A stretch of 64,000 nt of DNA from Mycobacterium sp. IS-1590 (GTDB lineage: Bacteria; Actinomycetota; Actinomycetes; Mycobacteriales; Mycobacteriaceae), in contig NZ_LQIW01000006.1 in NCBI RefSeq assembly GCF_001500025.1, forward strand, positions 1 to 64,000. The letters run 5' to 3'. Numbering within the stretch: the stretch's first letter is position 1; every line of letters begins with the position of its first letter. The position numbers and the translations under genes are program-made. Positions 28,575 to 37,210 of the stretch are shown here, in pieces. Under the pieces are notes generated by a model, which saw only the letters and a list, made by a program, of their open reading frames with translations, was not told the DNA's origin and did no database searches.

Positions 28575-28907
28575 ATGATCGGAATCGCCGCACTGATCGT
28601 GGGCGTGGTGCTCGGGCTGGTGTTCCACCCCGACGTGCCCGAGTTCGTCCAGCCGTACCTGCCGATCGCGGTCGTGGCCGCGCTGGACGCGGTCTTCGGC
28701 GGGCTGCGCGCGTACCTGGAGCGCATCTTCGACTCGAAGGTGTTCGTGGTGTCCTTCGTGTTCAACGTGTTGGTCGCCGCGCTCATCGTCTACCTCGGCG
28801 ACCAGTTGGGGGTCGGCACACAGCTGTCCACGGCGATCATCGTCGTACTCGGGATCCGGATCTTCGGCAACGCAGCCGCTTTGCGTCGCAGGTTGTTCGG
28901 GGCGTGA
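28575..28907 (+). CDS. sbp: Small basic family membrane protein (DUF1290, Rv1824-like)
   Basis: This 110-aa protein has three hydrophobic helices (IGIAALIVGVVLGLVF, YLPIAVVAALDAVFGGL, VFVVSFVFNVLVAALIV) and a basic C-terminus (LRRRLFGA). It matches the small basic protein family (PF06947) found between two DUF881 genes from Bacillus to mycobacteria, usually near division genes. The function is undefined and a scaffold role in the envelope is presumed. It starts 21 bp after the first DUF881 gene and ends 16 bp before the second. Confidence 0.9.
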   Translation: MIGIAALIVGVVLGLVFHPDVPEFVQPYLPIAVVAALDAVFGGLRAYLERIFDSKVFVVSFVFNVLVAALIVYLGDQLGVGTQLSTAIIVVLGIRIFGNAAALRRRLFGA

Positions 28908-28923
28908 CGACGAGGCATGACCC

Positions 28924-29778
28924 ATGAGTGAGCACACACCGCAGCACCCCGAACCCGGTGGCTCGCACGACCGCCGGACCGCGGGCGCCGGGCGCCACGA
29001 ACTGCCGCCCCACGAGCCGTCTCAGGAGATCGGCGGTCTGCGCGCCGGCGGAATCGCCGGGGTGATGCGCCGGGGCCGCGCGCAGGTGGTATTCGGGGCG
29101 CTCGCCGTGGTGCTGTGCGTACTGCTCGGGGTGGCGATCGTGACCCAGGTTCGGCAGAACGAGTCCGGTGACTCGCTGGAGACGGCCCGGCCCGCCGACC
29201 TGCTGGTGCTGCTGGACTCGCTGCAACAGCGGGAGGCGGCGCTGAACACCGAGGTGAACGATCTACAGCGCACCCTGACCCAGTTGCAGGCGTCCGGCAG
29301 CAGCGACCAGGCCGCCATCGAGAACGCCCAGGCCCGGCTGGCGGCGCTGTCCATCCTGATCGGCACGGTTCCCGCGACCGGCCCCGGAGTGACGTTGACC
29401 ATCACCGACACCGCGCCCGGCGTGCCCGCCGAAACCCTGCTCGACGTGATCAACGAACTGCGCAACGCCGGTGCCGAGGCGATGGAGATCCGCGGCGGGG
29501 GATCCGACTCACAGACCGCGGTACGCGTCGGCGTCGACACCTGGGTGGTCGGCAACCCGGGCGCCCTGGTGATCGACGACGTCACCATGAGCCCCCCGTA
29601 TTCGGTTCTGGCCATTGGCGATCCGCCTACCCTCGCCGCGGCCATGACCATTCCCGGTGGCGCCATGGACAGCGTCGAGCGGGTCGGTGGCAGCATGGCT
29701 GTGCAGCAGTCCGAGCGCGTCGACGTGACCGCCTTGCGGCAACCGAAACAGCGCCAATACGCTCAGCCAGTCAAATGA
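28924..29778 (+). CDS. DUF881 family membrane-anchored protein (Rv1825-like)
   Basis: This 284-aa second DUF881 protein of the cluster has a hydrophilic N-terminus, a transmembrane helix (VVFGALAVVLCVLLGVAIV, about residues 54-72), a coiled coil with repeated heptads (LQQREAALNTEVNDLQRTLTQLQ) and a DUF881 domain (ATGPGVTLTITDTAPG onward). The shared architecture with the Rv1823-like protein suggests the two pair through their coiled coils around the small basic protein. It precedes gcvH by 47 bp. Confidence 0.88.
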   Translation: MSEHTPQHPEPGGSHDRRTAGAGRHELPPHEPSQEIGGLRAGGIAGVMRRGRAQVVFGALAVVLCVLLGVAIVTQVRQNESGDSLETARPADLLVLLDSLQQREAALNTEVNDLQRTLTQLQASGSSDQAAIENAQARLAALSILIGTVPATGPGVTLTITDTAPGVPAETLLDVINELRNAGAEAMEIRGGGSDSQTAVRVGVDTWVVGNPGALVIDDVTMSPPYSVLAIGDPPTLAAAMTIPGGAMDSVERVGGSMAVQQSERVDVTALRQPKQRQYAQPVK

Positions 29779-29825
29779 GGGTCGGTTGCCAACCCGGGCC
29801 GAACCGCTGAACAACGAGGAGCGCC

Positions 29826-30221
29826 GTGAGCGAAATCCCAGCCGACCTGCACTACACCGAGGAGCACGAGTGGGTGCTGCGCACCGGCGACGACACCGTG
29901 CGCGTCGGCATCACCGACTATGCCCAGTCGGCGCTCGGTGACGTGGTGTTCGTCCAGCTGCCCGATGTCGGCGCCGAGGTGACCGCGGGCGAGTCGTTCG
30001 GCGAGGTCGAGTCCACCAAGTCGGTGTCGGACCTGTACGCCCCGATCACCGCGAAAGTCGTTGCGGTCAACGGTGATCTCGAGGGGAGTCCGCAGCTCGT
30101 GAACTCCGATCCCTACGGGGAGGGTTGGCTGGTCGAGCTGCAGGCCGACCCCGCCGCCCTGGAGGAGGGGCTGGACACGCTGCTGGACGCCGACGGCTAC
30201 CGCAGCACAGTGAGCGAGTGA
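29826..30221 (+). CDS. gcvH: Glycine cleavage system H protein
   Basis: GcvH carries the aminomethyl group on lipoyl-lysine between the P, T and L proteins of the glycine cleavage complex. The 131-aa protein has the lipoyl-attachment site VESTKSVSDLYAP (Lys about residue 64) and the usual HYTEEHEWV start and ITDYAQSALGDVVFVQLP. GTG 29826 follows GAGGAG. It is separated from gcvP by garA and three regulatory or nuclease-family genes and is not behind the glycine riboswitch, so the two subunits appear to be controlled differently. Confidence 0.96.
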   Translation: MSEIPADLHYTEEHEWVLRTGDDTVRVGITDYAQSALGDVVFVQLPDVGAEVTAGESFGEVESTKSVSDLYAPITAKVVAVNGDLEGSPQLVNSDPYGEGWLVELQADPAALEEGLDTLLDADGYRSTVSE

Positions 30222-30354
30222 CGGGTTGTTAGGGTTTTGCAGACCGGACGCCAACTAGGGCGGATCCGGCGGTGGTGGGCACAATCGCGCTCGCCGCGCG
30301 GTACGGTCGACATCAAGACGCGGTATCGCCACAGCAGCCAGTTAGGAGCAGCGG

Positions 30355-30834
30355 GTGACGGAAAACGACCGGAACTCTGGGACCGACCAGACGTCTGACG
30401 AAGTCACCGTGGAAACGACATCCGTCTTCCGCGCCGACTTCCTCAACGAACTGGACGCCCCGGCCACGGCGGGGACCGAGGGCGCCGTTTCGGGCGTCGA
30501 AGGTCTGCCTGCCGGATCGGCGCTGCTGGTCGTCAAGCGCGGGCCGAACGCGGGTTCCCGGTTCCTGCTCGACCAGCCCACCACGTCGGCCGGTCGGCAT
30601 CCCGACAGCGACATCTTCCTCGACGACGTCACGGTGAGCCGCAGGCACGCCGAGTTCCGCCTCGAGAGCGGCGAGTTCCAGGTGGTCGACGTCGGCAGCC
30701 TCAACGGCACCTACGTCAACCGCGAACCGGTCGACTCCGCGGTGCTCGCCAACGGCGACGAGGTGCAGATCGGAAAGTTCCGCCTGGTGTTCCTCACCGG
30801 CCCGAAGAACGACGACAGCGGTCAGGCCGGCTAG
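30355..30834 (+). CDS. garA: FHA-domain metabolic regulator GarA/OdhI
   Basis: GarA binds and inhibits 2-oxoglutarate dehydrogenase and glutamate dehydrogenase and activates glutamate synthase, until it is phosphorylated by PknG or PknB. The phospho-acceptor motif ETTSVF places Thr21 and Thr22 exactly where known. The FHA core follows: [21 protein letters not shown] and [16 protein letters not shown]. Its length (159 aa) matches the family. GTG 30355 follows TTAGGAG. Proximity to gcvH and gcvP places nitrogen/one-carbon metabolism and its phospho-switch together. Confidence 0.97.
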   Translation: MTENDRNSGTDQTSDEVTVETTSVFRADFLNELDAPATAGTEGAVSGVEGLPAGSALLVVKRGPNAGSRFLLDQPTTSAGRHPDSDIFLDDVTVSRRHAEFRLESGEFQVVDVGSLNGTYVNREPVDSAVLANGDEVQIGKFRLVFLTGPKNDDSGQAG

Positions 30835-30865
30835 TGGTCGACCAACGCATGCGCGAAGAGTAGCC

Positions 30866-31606
30866 ATGGGCGCACCCGACACTCCCGCGCTCACTGGGAT
30901 GTCGATCGGAGCGGTCCTCGATCTGCTGCGACCGGACTTCCCGGACGTGACCATTTCCAAGATCCGGTTCCTGGAGGCCGAAGGCCTGGTCACCCCCGAG
31001 CGCACCGCGTCGGGTTACCGCCGTTTCACCGCCTACGACTGTGCTCGTCTGCGGTTCATCCTCACCGCCCAGCGCGACCAGTACCTGCCGTTGAAGGTGA
31101 TCAAGGCACAGCTCGACGCGCAGCCCGACGGCGAACTGCCCCAGAACGGATCGGCATACGGCGTACCGCGTTTGGTTCCGGTCTCTGCTGAGGGGGCCGA
31201 CAATGCCTCGGGCGCGGCGGCGGTGGCCCCGACGCAGGTGCGGCTCTCGCGGGAGGATCTGCTGGCCCGCTCGGGGGTCGGAGAAGAACTGCTGGGCGCG
31301 CTCGTCAAGGCCGGGATCATCACCACTGGCCCGGGTGGTTTCTTCGACGAGCATTCCGTGGTGATCGCGCAGTGTGCGCGCGCCCTGGAGGATTACGGTG
31401 TCGAGCCCCGGCACCTGCGGGCGTTCCGCTCGGCGGCCGATCGACAGTCCGACCTGATCGCCCAGATCGCCGGGCCGATCGTCAAGGCCAACAAGGCCGG
31501 AGCCCGCGACCGGGCCGACGACTTGGCCCGTGAAGTGGCGGCCCTGGCGATCACATTGCACACGTCGTTGATCAAGTCGGCTGTGCGCGACGTACTGGAT
31601 CGCTGA
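30866..31606 (+). CDS. ftsR: MerR-family regulator, FtsR-like (Rv1828)
   Basis: This 246-aa protein has an N-terminal MerR winged helix: [44 protein letters not shown] linker and a C-terminal alpha-helical dimer domain follow ([23 protein letters not shown] onward). It is the counterpart of Rv1828; the corynebacterial homologue FtsR activates ftsZ. ATG 30866 lies 31 bp after garA. No metal-binding cysteines of classical MerR sensors are visible. Control of cell division is inferred from the homologue. Confidence 0.9.
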   Translation: MGAPDTPALTGMSIGAVLDLLRPDFPDVTISKIRFLEAEGLVTPERTASGYRRFTAYDCARLRFILTAQRDQYLPLKVIKAQLDAQPDGELPQNGSAYGVPRLVPVSAEGADNASGAAAVAPTQVRLSREDLLARSGVGEELLGALVKAGIITTGPGGFFDEHSVVIAQCARALEDYGVEPRHLRAFRSAADRQSDLIAQIAGPIVKANKAGARDRADDLAREVAALAITLHTSLIKSAVRDVLDR

Positions 31607-31666
31607 GGATTAGACTCGAAGCGATGGCTTACAGGCTCGCTTCTTCGGTGCGGAGGGCAGACACAG

Positions 31667-32161
31667 ATGGGTGAGGTTCGTGTGGTCGGCATTCGCGTGG
31701 AGCAGCCGCAGAACCAGCCGGTCCTGCTGCTCAGGGAGTCCAACGGTGACCGGTATCTGCCCATCTGGATCGGCCAGTCGGAGGCCGCCGCGATCGCGCT
31801 CGAACAGCAGGGCGTCGAGCCGGCCCGGCCGCTGACGCACGATTTGATCCGAGATGTCATTGCCGCGCTTGGTCATTCGCTCAAAGAGGTCCGCATCGTG
31901 GACCTGCAGGAGGGCACCTTCTACGCCGACCTGATCTTCGACCGCGACATCAAGGTGTCGGCGCGCCCGTCGGATTCCGTGGCGATCGCGCTACGGGTCG
32001 GGGTGCCGATCTACGTCGAGGAAGCGGTGCTGGCCGAGGCCGGGCTGATCATTCCCGACGAGAACGACGACGAGGCGGCGGGCGCGGTGCGCGAGGACGA
32101 GGTCGAGAAGTTCAAGGAGTTTCTCGACAGCGTCTCACCGGACGACTTCAAGGCGACCTAG
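31667..32161 (+). CDS. Bifunctional nuclease family protein (BFN/DUF151, Rv1829-like)
   Basis: This 164-aa BFN-domain protein contains VVGIRVEQPQNQPVLLLRES, YLPIWIGQSEAAAIALEQQG, DLIRDVIAALGH and ADLIFDRDIKVSARPSDSVAIALR. Family members include a plant protein with RNase and DNase activity, but bacterial roles are unclear. An acidic tail (DENDDEAAGAVREDEVEKF) is typical of mycobacterial copies. A TAGACT -10 at 31611-31616 may give it a promoter of its own with a short leader, and GGAGG lies before ATG 31667. It is flanked by two MerR regulators. Confidence 0.9.
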   Translation: MGEVRVVGIRVEQPQNQPVLLLRESNGDRYLPIWIGQSEAAAIALEQQGVEPARPLTHDLIRDVIAALGHSLKEVRIVDLQEGTFYADLIFDRDIKVSARPSDSVAIALRVGVPIYVEEAVLAEAGLIIPDENDDEAAGAVREDEVEKFKEFLDSVSPDDFKAT

Positions 32162-32395
32162 TTCCATCGAGGCAACGCCGCCGCCCTGCGGATTTGTCAC
32201 GGAAACGTCTCGTCGCTTCGACACGCGGCGCAGGGTTTCCCCAACGGCGAATCGGGCAGCCATACTTTGGGGGCCGGACCACTGATGGGCAGTCCACAGA
32301 CGGCGAGAAGCGTATGCTCGACACACTCGGGCTTGGCAAATGTGCGCCCCACGCAGGTCACAGACGCGGGTTCGATCGGCGAGAGGAATCGAGAA

Positions 32396-33031
32396 GTGGG
32401 AGACACGCCACGTCAGGAGCAGCTGGACCTCACCGCTGCTAGCGGCCCCGCGGATTCGGCGACGACCACCACCCCGGAAGCGGCCGGAGAACCCGTCCAG
32501 GCCGGACTGTTCCCCGACAACTCCGTTCCCGACGAGCTCGTCGGCTACCGCGGCCCCAGCGCCTGCCAGATCGCCGGGATCACCTACCGCCAGCTCGACT
32601 ACTGGGCGCGGACGTCGCTGGTCGTTCCGTCCATCCGCAGCGCGGCCGGCTCCGGCAGCCAGCGGCTGTACTCGTTCAAGGACATCCTGGTCCTCAAAAT
32701 CGTCAAACGCCTGCTCGACACCGGCATCTCGCTGCACAACATTCGCGTCGCCGTCGACCACCTGCGCCAGCGCGGGGTTCGCGATCTGGCCAATATCACG
32801 CTGTTCTCCGACGGCACCACCGTCTACGAGTGCACGTCGGCCGAAGAGGTCGTCGACCTGCTGCAGGGCGGTCAGGGCGTGTTCGGCATCGCGGTTTCGG
32901 GCGCCATGCGGGAGTTGACCGGCGCGATCGCCGACTTCCCGGGTGAGCGCGCCGACGGTGGCGAGTCGATCGCGGCGCCCGAGGACGAACTGGCGTCGCG
33001 GCGTAAGCACCGCGACCGCAAGATCGGCTAG
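32396..33031 (+). CDS. resR: MerR-family regulator ResR (Rv1830-like)
   Basis: This 211-aa MerR regulator has a Pro/Ala/Thr-rich N-terminal extension (residues 1-45). The DNA-binding domain is GYRGPSACQIAGITYRQLDYWARTSLVVPSIR (about 46-77) with the wing GSGSQRLYSFKDILVLKIVKRLLDTG. Rv1830 (ResR) affects cell division and growth, and its variants are linked to antibiotic resilience in M. tuberculosis. GTG 32396 is chosen because GAGAGG lies 10-15 nt upstream; a frame continues upstream but lacks the family's sequence. It precedes the glycine riboswitch. Confidence 0.88.
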   Translation: MGDTPRQEQLDLTAASGPADSATTTTPEAAGEPVQAGLFPDNSVPDELVGYRGPSACQIAGITYRQLDYWARTSLVVPSIRSAAGSGSQRLYSFKDILVLKIVKRLLDTGISLHNIRVAVDHLRQRGVRDLANITLFSDGTTVYECTSAEEVVDLLQGGQGVFGIAVSGAMRELTGAIADFPGERADGGESIAAPEDELASRRKHRDRKIG

Positions 33032-33073
33032 CCTGCGCGGGCTGGACGCCCGCGCCGAGCCGAGCCCACACGG

Positions 33074-33079
33074 TAAACT
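33074..33079 (+). promoter_or_regulatory. Probable -10 element for the gcvP riboswitch transcript
   Basis: TAAACT lies about 20 nt ahead of the first conserved riboswitch segment and would start transcription near 33086. No convincing -35 is visible. It is assigned by position and fit to TANNNT only. Confidence 0.4.
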
Positions 33080-33094
33080 CGTCAACGCATCGCG

Positions 33095-33335
33095 CTTGTG
33101 CGGGAGAGTTTCGTGGCGGCCAGTCACGGACGCCGAAGGAGCAACACCTCTCCGTCAACCTCTCAGGCACCCGGACCGCGCAGGCCCCGATGCCTCTGGA
33201 AAGCGGTGAGCGGCACGGTCGGGTTCGCCCGGGGGCCACTCACCCGCCCATGGGGAAAGGCGTATCTCGCACCGTCGCGATCGCCGAATCTCTCAGGCGC
33301 CCGCACCGGGTCGACGACAGAGGGGGAGGAACCCA
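33095..33335 (+). ncRNA. gcvT riboswitch: Tandem glycine riboswitch upstream of gcvP
   Basis: Two aptamers can be read. The first runs from CGGGAGAG (33101) through CGCCGAAGGAGCAA (33131-33144), CCTCTCAGGCACC (33159-33171) and CTCTGGAA (33194-33201). The second has CGCCGAATCTCTCAGGCGCC (33282-33301) and the closing GACAGAGGGGGAGGA (33316-33330). These match the conserved cores of gcvT-class glycine aptamers. Ligand binding would be expected to raise gcvP expression when glycine is abundant. The tandem form and the position directly before gcvP make the call firm; the exact ends and expression platform are approximate. Confidence 0.9.
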
Positions 33336-33371
33336 GCGGTCCTCTGCCTGCACGCGTCTGGAGTAGCCCGA

Positions 33372-36245
33372 GTGTTCGATTCCCATCAACCCAATTTCGC
33401 CGATCGCCACATCGGACCGGATGCGGACGCCGTCGCCACCATGCTCGAGACGATCGGAGTCGCTTCACTCGACGAGCTCGCCGAGAAGGCGTTGCCCGCG
33501 GGCATCCTGGACCCGCTGTCGACCGACGGTCTGGCCCCGGGTCTGGACCGGCTGCCTGCGGCCGCCTCCGAAGCGGAGGCGCTCACCGAACTGCGCGCGC
33601 TGGCCGACGCGAACACCGTGGCCGTGTCCATGATCGGCCAGGGCTACTACGACACGCTCACCCCACCGGTGTTGCGCCGCAACATCCTTGAAAACCCCGC
33701 CTGGTACACCGCCTACACGCCGTATCAACCCGAGATCAGCCAGGGCCGCCTCGAAGCGTTGCTCAACTTCCAGACCATGGTGACCGATCTGACCGCCCTC
33801 GAGGTCGCCAACGCGTCCATGCTCGACGAGGGCACGGCGGCCGCCGAGGCGATGACGCTGATGCACCGCGCCGTGCGGGGAAATCGGTCTAACCGACTGG
33901 CAGTCGATGCCGACCTGTTCCGCCAGACCGCCGCGGTGCTGGCCACCCGCGCCGAGCCGCTGGGCATCGAGATCGTCACCGTCGATCTGACCAAGGGGCT
34001 GCCGGACGGCGAGTTCTTCGGCGTGGTGGCGCAGCTGCCGGGGGCCAGCGGCGCCGTCGTGGACTGGAGCGAGCTCGTCGCTCAAGCTCACGACCGCGGC
34101 GCGCTGGTCGCGATCGGTGCGGATTTGCTGGCGTTGACGCTGCTCACCCCGCCCGGGGAGATCGGCGCCGACGTCGCGTTCGGAAGCACCCAGAGGTTCG
34201 GCGTGCCAATGGGTTTCGGTGGCCCCCACGCGGGATACCTGGCCGTGCACGCCAAGCACGCGCGGCAGCTGCCGGGGCGACTGGTCGGGGTGTCTCTCGA
34301 CGCCGACGGGGCGCCGGCGTACCGGCTGGCGTTGCAGACCCGCGAACAGCACATCCGCCGCGACAAGGCCACCAGCAACATCTGCACCGCGCAGGTGCTG
34401 CTCGCGGTGATGGCCGCGATGTATGTCAGCTACCACGGGGCCGACGGCCTGACCGGCATCGCGCACCGGGTGAACGAGCGCGCGCGTGCGGTGGCGGCAG
34501 GGTTGACGGCGGCCGGGGTGGAGATCGTGCACCGCTCGTTCTTCGACACCGTCCTGGCCAAGGTGCCGGGGCGGGCCGCGGCGGTCCGCGAGGCCGCCAA
34601 GGCACGCGGTATCAACGTCTGGCTGGTCGACGACGACCACGTCTCGGTGTCGTGTGACGAGGCGACCACCGCCGCACATGTCGAGGCGGTGCTCTCGGCT
34701 TTCTCGGCGACGCCGGTCGATACGGAGTTCGACGGTCCCCGCATCGTGACGCGCACGTCGGAGTTCCTCACCCATCCGGCATTCACGCGGTACCGCACCG
34801 AAACCGAGATGATGCGTTACCTGCGGTCGCTGGCCGACAAGGATATCGCCTTGGACCGCAGCATGATCCCGCTCGGATCGTGCACGATGAAGCTCAACGC
34901 GGCCGCCGAGATGGAGCCGATCACCTGGCCGGAGTTCGCACGCCAGCATCCGTTCGCGCCGGCGTCCGACACACCGGGTCTGCGGAAGCTGATCGCCGAC
35001 CTCGAACGGTGGCTTATCGACATCACCGGATACGACGCGGTGTCACTGCAGCCCAACGCCGGCTCGCAGGGCGAGTACGCCGGCCTGCTGGCGATCCAGG
35101 CGTATCACGCCGAGCGCGGTGAGCCCGACCGCAACGTCTGCCTCATCCCGTCCAGCGCACACGGCACCAATGCGGCATCGGCGGCGTTGGCGGGCATGCG
35201 GGTCGTCGTGGTGGCATGCCGACCCAACGGCGACGTCGATCTCGATGACTTGCGCGCCAAGGTGAGCGAGCACGCGGATCGCCTGTCGGCGTTGATGATC
35301 ACCTACCCGTCGACGCACGGGGTGTACGAGCACGACATCGCCGACATCTGCGCGGCCGTGCACGACGCGGGCGGTCAGGTGTACGTCGACGGCGCCAACC
35401 TCAACGCTCTCGTCGGCCTGGCCCGGCCCGGGCGGTTCGGCGGCGACGTCAGCCACCTCAACCTGCACAAGACGTTCTGCATCCCGCACGGCGGCGGCGG
35501 CCCGGGTGTCGGACCGGTCGCGGTGCGCGCGCACCTGGCCCCGTACCTGCCCGGACATCCGCTCGCCGAGGAATCCCCCGCAAGCGGGAGGTACCCCCAT
35601 CCGGAGAAGTACACGGTGTCGGCGGCGCCGTACGGGTCGGCGTCGATCCTGCCGATCAGCTGGGCCTACATCCGGATGATGGGCGCGGGCGGACTGCGCG
35701 CAGCGTCGCTGACCGCCATCGCGTCGGCCAACTACATCGCGCGTCGCCTCGACGAGTACTACCCGGTGCTCTACACCGGCGAGAACGGCATGGTCGCCCA
35801 CGAGTGCATCCTCGATTTGCGCAGCATCACCAAGCAGACCGGCGTGACCGTCGACGATGTGGCGAAACGGTTGGCGGACTACGGTTTTCACGCACCGACC
35901 ATGAGCTTCCCGGTGGCGGGCACGCTGATGGTCGAGCCCACCGAGAGCGAGAGCCTCACCGAGGTCGACGCGTTCTGCGAGGCGATGATCGCAATCCGCG
36001 GTGAGATCGACAAGGTCGGCGATGGCACCTGGCCCGCCGAGGACAACCCGCTGCGCAACGCACCGCACACCGCGGAATCCCTGCTGGTGGACGACTGGAA
36101 CCACGCCTACACCCGCGAGCAGGCGGCCTATCCGCTGGGCAAGAACTACCGCCCCAAGGTGTGGCCGCCGGTGCGTCGCATCGACGGTGCCTACGGCGAT
36201 CGCAACCTGGTGTGTTCGTGCCCGCCGGTCGAGGCGTTCGCCTGA
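33372..36245 (+). CDS. gcvP: Glycine dehydrogenase (decarboxylating), P protein
   Basis: GcvP decarboxylates glycine and loads the aminomethyl group onto GcvH lipoamide. The 957-aa length is normal for the single-chain form. The PLP lysine is in [17 protein letters not shown], and the glycine-rich loop is [11 protein letters not shown]. The first half is the homologous non-catalytic copy. GTG 33372 follows GGAG at 33360-33363, about 36 bp after the riboswitch core. An in-frame short palindrome (35577-35588) encodes an insert around [10 protein letters not shown], which is absent from homologues as I recall them. It lies 340 bp downstream of resR with its own promoter. Confidence 0.96.
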   Translation: MFDSHQPNFADRHIGPDADAVATMLETIGVASLDELAEKALPAGILDPLSTDGLAPGLDRLPAAASEAEALTELRALADANTVAVSMIGQGYYDTLTPPVLRRNILENPAWYTAYTPYQPEISQGRLEALLNFQTMVTDLTALEVANASMLDEGTAAAEAMTLMHRAVRGNRSNRLAVDADLFRQTAAVLATRAEPLGIEIVTVDLTKGLPDGEFFGVVAQLPGASGAVVDWSELVAQAHDRGALVAIGADLLALTLLTPPGEIGADVAFGSTQRFGVPMGFGGPHAGYLAVHAKHARQLPGRLVGVSLDADGAPAYRLALQTREQHIRRDKATSNICTAQVLLAVMAAMYVSYHGADGLTGIAHRVNERARAVAAGLTAAGVEIVHRSFFDTVLAKVPGRAAAVREAAKARGINVWLVDDDHVSVSCDEATTAAHVEAVLSAFSATPVDTEFDGPRIVTRTSEFLTHPAFTRYRTETEMMRYLRSLADKDIALDRSMIPLGSCTMKLNAAAEMEPITWPEFARQHPFAPASDTPGLRKLIADLERWLIDITGYDAVSLQPNAGSQGEYAGLLAIQAYHAERGEPDRNVCLIPSSAHGTNAASAALAGMRVVVVACRPNGDVDLDDLRAKVSEHADRLSALMITYPSTHGVYEHDIADICAAVHDAGGQVYVDGANLNALVGLARPGRFGGDVSHLNLHKTFCIPHGGGGPGVGPVAVRAHLAPYLPGHPLAEESPASGRYPHPEKYTVSAAPYGSASILPISWAYIRMMGAGGLRAASLTAIASANYIARRLDEYYPVLYTGENGMVAHECILDLRSITKQTGVTVDDVAKRLADYGFHAPTMSFPVAGTLMVEPTESESLTEVDAFCEAMIAIRGEIDKVGDGTWPAEDNPLRNAPHTAESLLVDDWNHAYTREQAAYPLGKNYRPKVWPPVRRIDGAYGDRNLVCSCPPVEAFA
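35571..35600. repeat. Short hairpin element inserted in frame in gcvP
   Basis: CCCGC-AA-GCGGG (35577-35588) forms a perfect short hairpin followed by AGGTACCCCCAT. It encodes a local insertion in GcvP between the conserved GHPL and [13 protein letters not shown] segments. I recall near-identical short GC-rich elements scattered through mycobacterial genomes, inside and between genes. The family assignment is from memory. Confidence 0.5.
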
Positions 36246-36266
36246 TCACCCCCCTCCGCCCTCCGC

Positions 36267-36328
36267 GCCGAACGTGGATTACCCGCACGCCTGACCGCAG
36301 AAAAGTGTGCCGGTAACCCACGTTCGGC
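36267..36328. repeat. Long imperfect inverted repeat between gcvP and the hydrolase
   Basis: Two 24-bp arms (36267-36290 and 36305-36328) match at 21 of 24 positions around a 14-bp loop. Each arm contains CGAACGTGG or its complement plus TTACC. It could act as a terminator-like hairpin for gcvP, although no U-tract follows, or be a member of a dispersed mycobacterial intergenic repeat. The hydrolase -10 (36332-36337) begins immediately after it. Confidence 0.6.
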
Positions 36329-36343
36329 GGATAGGGTGCTCGG

Positions 36344-37210
36344 GTGCTACCACCGACGGTCGCGCAATGGCGGGACGGCGGTCGCCTGCTCAGGACGGCG
36401 GCGGGGGAGATCTTCGTGCGCGGCGCCCCAGGCAACGGCCCGACGATCCTGCTGCTGCACGGGTATCCGTCGAGTTCCTACGACTATCGCAGCGTCGTGC
36501 CGCATCTGGGCGACCGCGCCTGGATGACGCTGGACTTCCTCGGGTTCGGGCTGTCGGACAAACCGCGCCCCCATGTGTACAGCCTGTTCGAGCAGGCCGA
36601 CATCGTGCAGACGGTGGTGGCCGAGACGACGACGGGTCCGGTCGTGGTCATCGCCCACGACATGGGCACGTCGGTGGCGACCGAACTGCTGGCCCGCGAC
36701 GTCGACGGTGGCCTGCCCTTCGACCTGCGCGCGGCGGTGCTGACCAACGGCAGCGTCATCCTGCATCGGGCCAGCCTGCGGCCGGCGCAGAAGCTCCTGC
36801 GCAGCCCCCTCGGCCCGCTTTTCGCCCGGCTGACCAACGAACGGGGGTTCGCGCGCGGTTTCGGCAGGCTGTTCAGCTCCGCGCACCCGCTGACCCGCGA
36901 CGAGGCCGAGGCGCAGTGGGCGCTGCTGGCCCATAACGACGGGCACCGGATCGCCCACCTGCTGATCCACTACCTCAACGAGCGTGTCGAGTACGCGCCG
37001 CGATGGCATGGTGCGGTGCGTGATTGGGCCAAGCCGCTGAGTTTCCTGTGGGCACTCGACGATCCCGTGGCGACCGGCAACGTGCTCGACGGCCTGCGCG
37101 AACTGCGGCCCCACGCCGACGTCGTCGAACTGCCGGGCGTGGGCCACTATCCGCAGGTCGAAGTGCCCGACGTGTTCACCCGCGCGGCGTTGAGCCTGCT
37201 GGAGCGCTAA
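36344..37210 (+). CDS. Alpha/beta hydrolase, haloalkane dehalogenase/epoxide hydrolase type
   Basis: This 288-aa protein has the oxyanion motif LLLHGYPSSSYDYRSV and an aspartate nucleophile elbow AHDMGTSVA (D about residue 105), which marks the dehalogenase/epoxide hydrolase branch rather than a serine esterase. An acid in WALDDPVA and a histidine in GVGHYPQVE complete the triad. It may correspond to Rv1833c, although the strand relative to gcvP differs from my recollection. GTG 36344 lies 6 nt after TAGGGT (36332-36337), a leaderless arrangement. Its TAA interlocks with the convergent VWA-gene stop (CTAA). Confidence 0.85.
   Translation: MLPPTVAQWRDGGRLLRTAAGEIFVRGAPGNGPTILLLHGYPSSSYDYRSVVPHLGDRAWMTLDFLGFGLSDKPRPHVYSLFEQADIVQTVVAETTTGPVVVIAHDMGTSVATELLARDVDGGLPFDLRAAVLTNGSVILHRASLRPAQKLLRSPLGPLFARLTNERGFARGFGRLFSSAHPLTRDEAEAQWALLAHNDGHRIAHLLIHYLNERVEYAPRWHGAVRDWAKPLSFLWALDDPVATGNVLDGLRELRPHADVVELPGVGHYPQVEVPDVFTRAALSLLER

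Noticed and set aside
32162..32395. Possible small gene or riboswitch before resR
   Set aside because: The 234 bp show no coding pattern or recognised RNA motif; only weak -10-like TACTTT at about 32263 was noted.
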